From Nitrospirota bacterium (lineage in GTDB: Bacteria; Nitrospirota; Thermodesulfovibrionia; UBA6902), in assembly GCA_015491705.1 (NCBI GenBank), contig WFVK01000143.1, forward strand, positions 1 to 6,680: a stretch of 6,680 nucleotides of DNA. Reading direction: 5' to 3'. Below, one piece after another: positions 6,416 to 6,680 of this stretch; positions within the stretch are counted from its first letter, which is position 1; every line of letters starts with the position of its first letter. The notes beneath the pieces are model-generated. The model was not told the origin of the DNA. It worked only from the letters and a program-made list of their open reading frames with translations, and ran no database searches. Made by a program: the position numbers and the translations under genes.

Positions 6416-6422
6416 TTGAAAA

Positions 6423-6497
6423 TGGTAGGCACGGGCGGTTTCGAACCGCCGACCTCTTCCGTGTCAAGGAAGCGCTCTCCCCCTGAGCTACGCGCCT
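6423..6497 (-). tRNA. tRNA-Val (anticodon GAC)
   Basis: The 75-base minus-strand sequence folds as a complete cloverleaf. The acceptor is AGGCGCG/CGTGCCT with one G-U pair, the D-stem is GCTC/GAGC, and the anticodon stem is CTTCC/GGAAG with loop TTGACAC. The variable loop has five bases and the T-arm is GGCGG-TTCGAAA-CCGCC. The anticodon GAC (6465-6463) reads GUC/GUU valine codons. Discriminator A and a genomically encoded CCA (6425-6423) are present. It lies 93 bases upstream of thrS on the same strand, so it may be co-transcribed and cut from a tRNA-thrS precursor. No convincing promoter is visible just upstream. Confidence 0.96.
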
Positions 6498-6540
6498 TTC
6501 ATGTTTAATTTAAATGGTAACACCTTACAGTTGCTGCAGC

Positions 6541-6567
6541 GGAGGACGGCGCGCCGAAAAGACCTCC
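6541..6567 (-). repeat. GC-rich palindrome upstream of tRNA-Val
   Basis: GGAGG (6541-6545) and CCTCC (6563-6567) can pair around a region that contains the perfect 10-base palindrome CGGCGCGCCG (6547-6556). On the minus strand GACGG and CCGTC offer a competing helix. It lies about 45 bases upstream of the tRNA gene. No U-run follows on either strand and no function can be assigned. Confidence 0.3.
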
Positions 6568-6652
6568 GTCTCTCCTGTCCTTTCCTGCAACATCAAGGAT
6601 GATTAAGGTCACGTCACAACCCCCTCATTCATACATACAGAGGAGGAGACCG

Positions 6653-6673
6653 CCTGCCGCTTTCGCTGACAGG
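6653..6673. repeat. Stable hairpin near the right edge
   Basis: On the minus strand CCTGTC-A-GC and GCGGCAGG form an 8-bp stem with one bulged A and one G-U pair, closed by a GAAA tetraloop of the GNRA class. GNRA loops are common in structured RNAs, so this might be the 3' part of an upstream RNA or a structured mRNA end. No U-run follows, and I could not match it to a known RNA family. The minus-strand frames here stay open only 16-23 codons from the edge, too short to call a gene. Confidence 0.3.
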
Positions 6674-6680
6674 TTCTATC

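Noticed and set aside
6498..6680. C-terminal end of an upstream gene at the right edge
   Set aside because: Minus-strand frames are open for only 16-23 codons with no recognisable motif, so there is nothing to support a call.

Overview
The window carries a bacterial translation-gene cluster, read entirely on the minus strand (right to left). In transcription order it holds tRNA-Val(GAC), thrS, infC, rpmI, a methyl-accepting chemotaxis protein (MCP) gene, rplT, pheS and the first 59 codons of pheT. The thrS-infC-rpmI-rplT-pheS-pheT order is a classic bacterial arrangement. Here a non-ribosomal gene has been placed between the normally adjacent rpmI (L35) and rplT (L20). The left edge is a true contig end, because bases 1-19 are the Tn5/Nextera mosaic-end adapter and pheT is cut off there. 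The base composition is moderate. A motile Gram-negative bacterium, for example in the Nitrospirota or Desulfobacterota, would fit the tRNA-Val/thrS context, but this taxonomic guess is weak.

Layout from right to left: 6498-6680 has no recognisable gene, only two GC-rich hairpins. tRNA-Val lies at 6423-6497. A 93-base gap follows with an inverted repeat and a strong Shine-Dalgarno (SD) sequence. thrS has no ATG, GTG or TTG that would include its essential editing motif, and an ATT codon sits 8 nt after GGGAGG. It also has no room for the N-terminal TGS domain. infC starts 2 nt after the thrS stop, apparently at ATA, and its SD lies inside the last two thrS codons. rpmI follows, then a perfect 30-base palindrome with a T-run, which is a convincing intrinsic terminator.

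The MCP gene (1798-3591) comes next with a well-matched flagellar sigma-28-like promoter upstream. After it, a TATAAT box starts a second translation unit of rplT, pheS (11-base overlap) and pheT. The locus therefore looks like three transcription units: thrS-infC-rpmI, mcp, and rplT-pheS-pheT.

The translation genes make two aminoacyl-tRNA synthetases, initiation factor IF3 and two 50S proteins. The most interesting features are the two consecutive near-cognate start codons (ATT for thrS, ATA for infC), which suggest that IF3 could control both genes, and the chemotaxis receptor gene splitting the L35/L20 pair. I found no CRISPR array, insertion sequence or undescribed multigene system.
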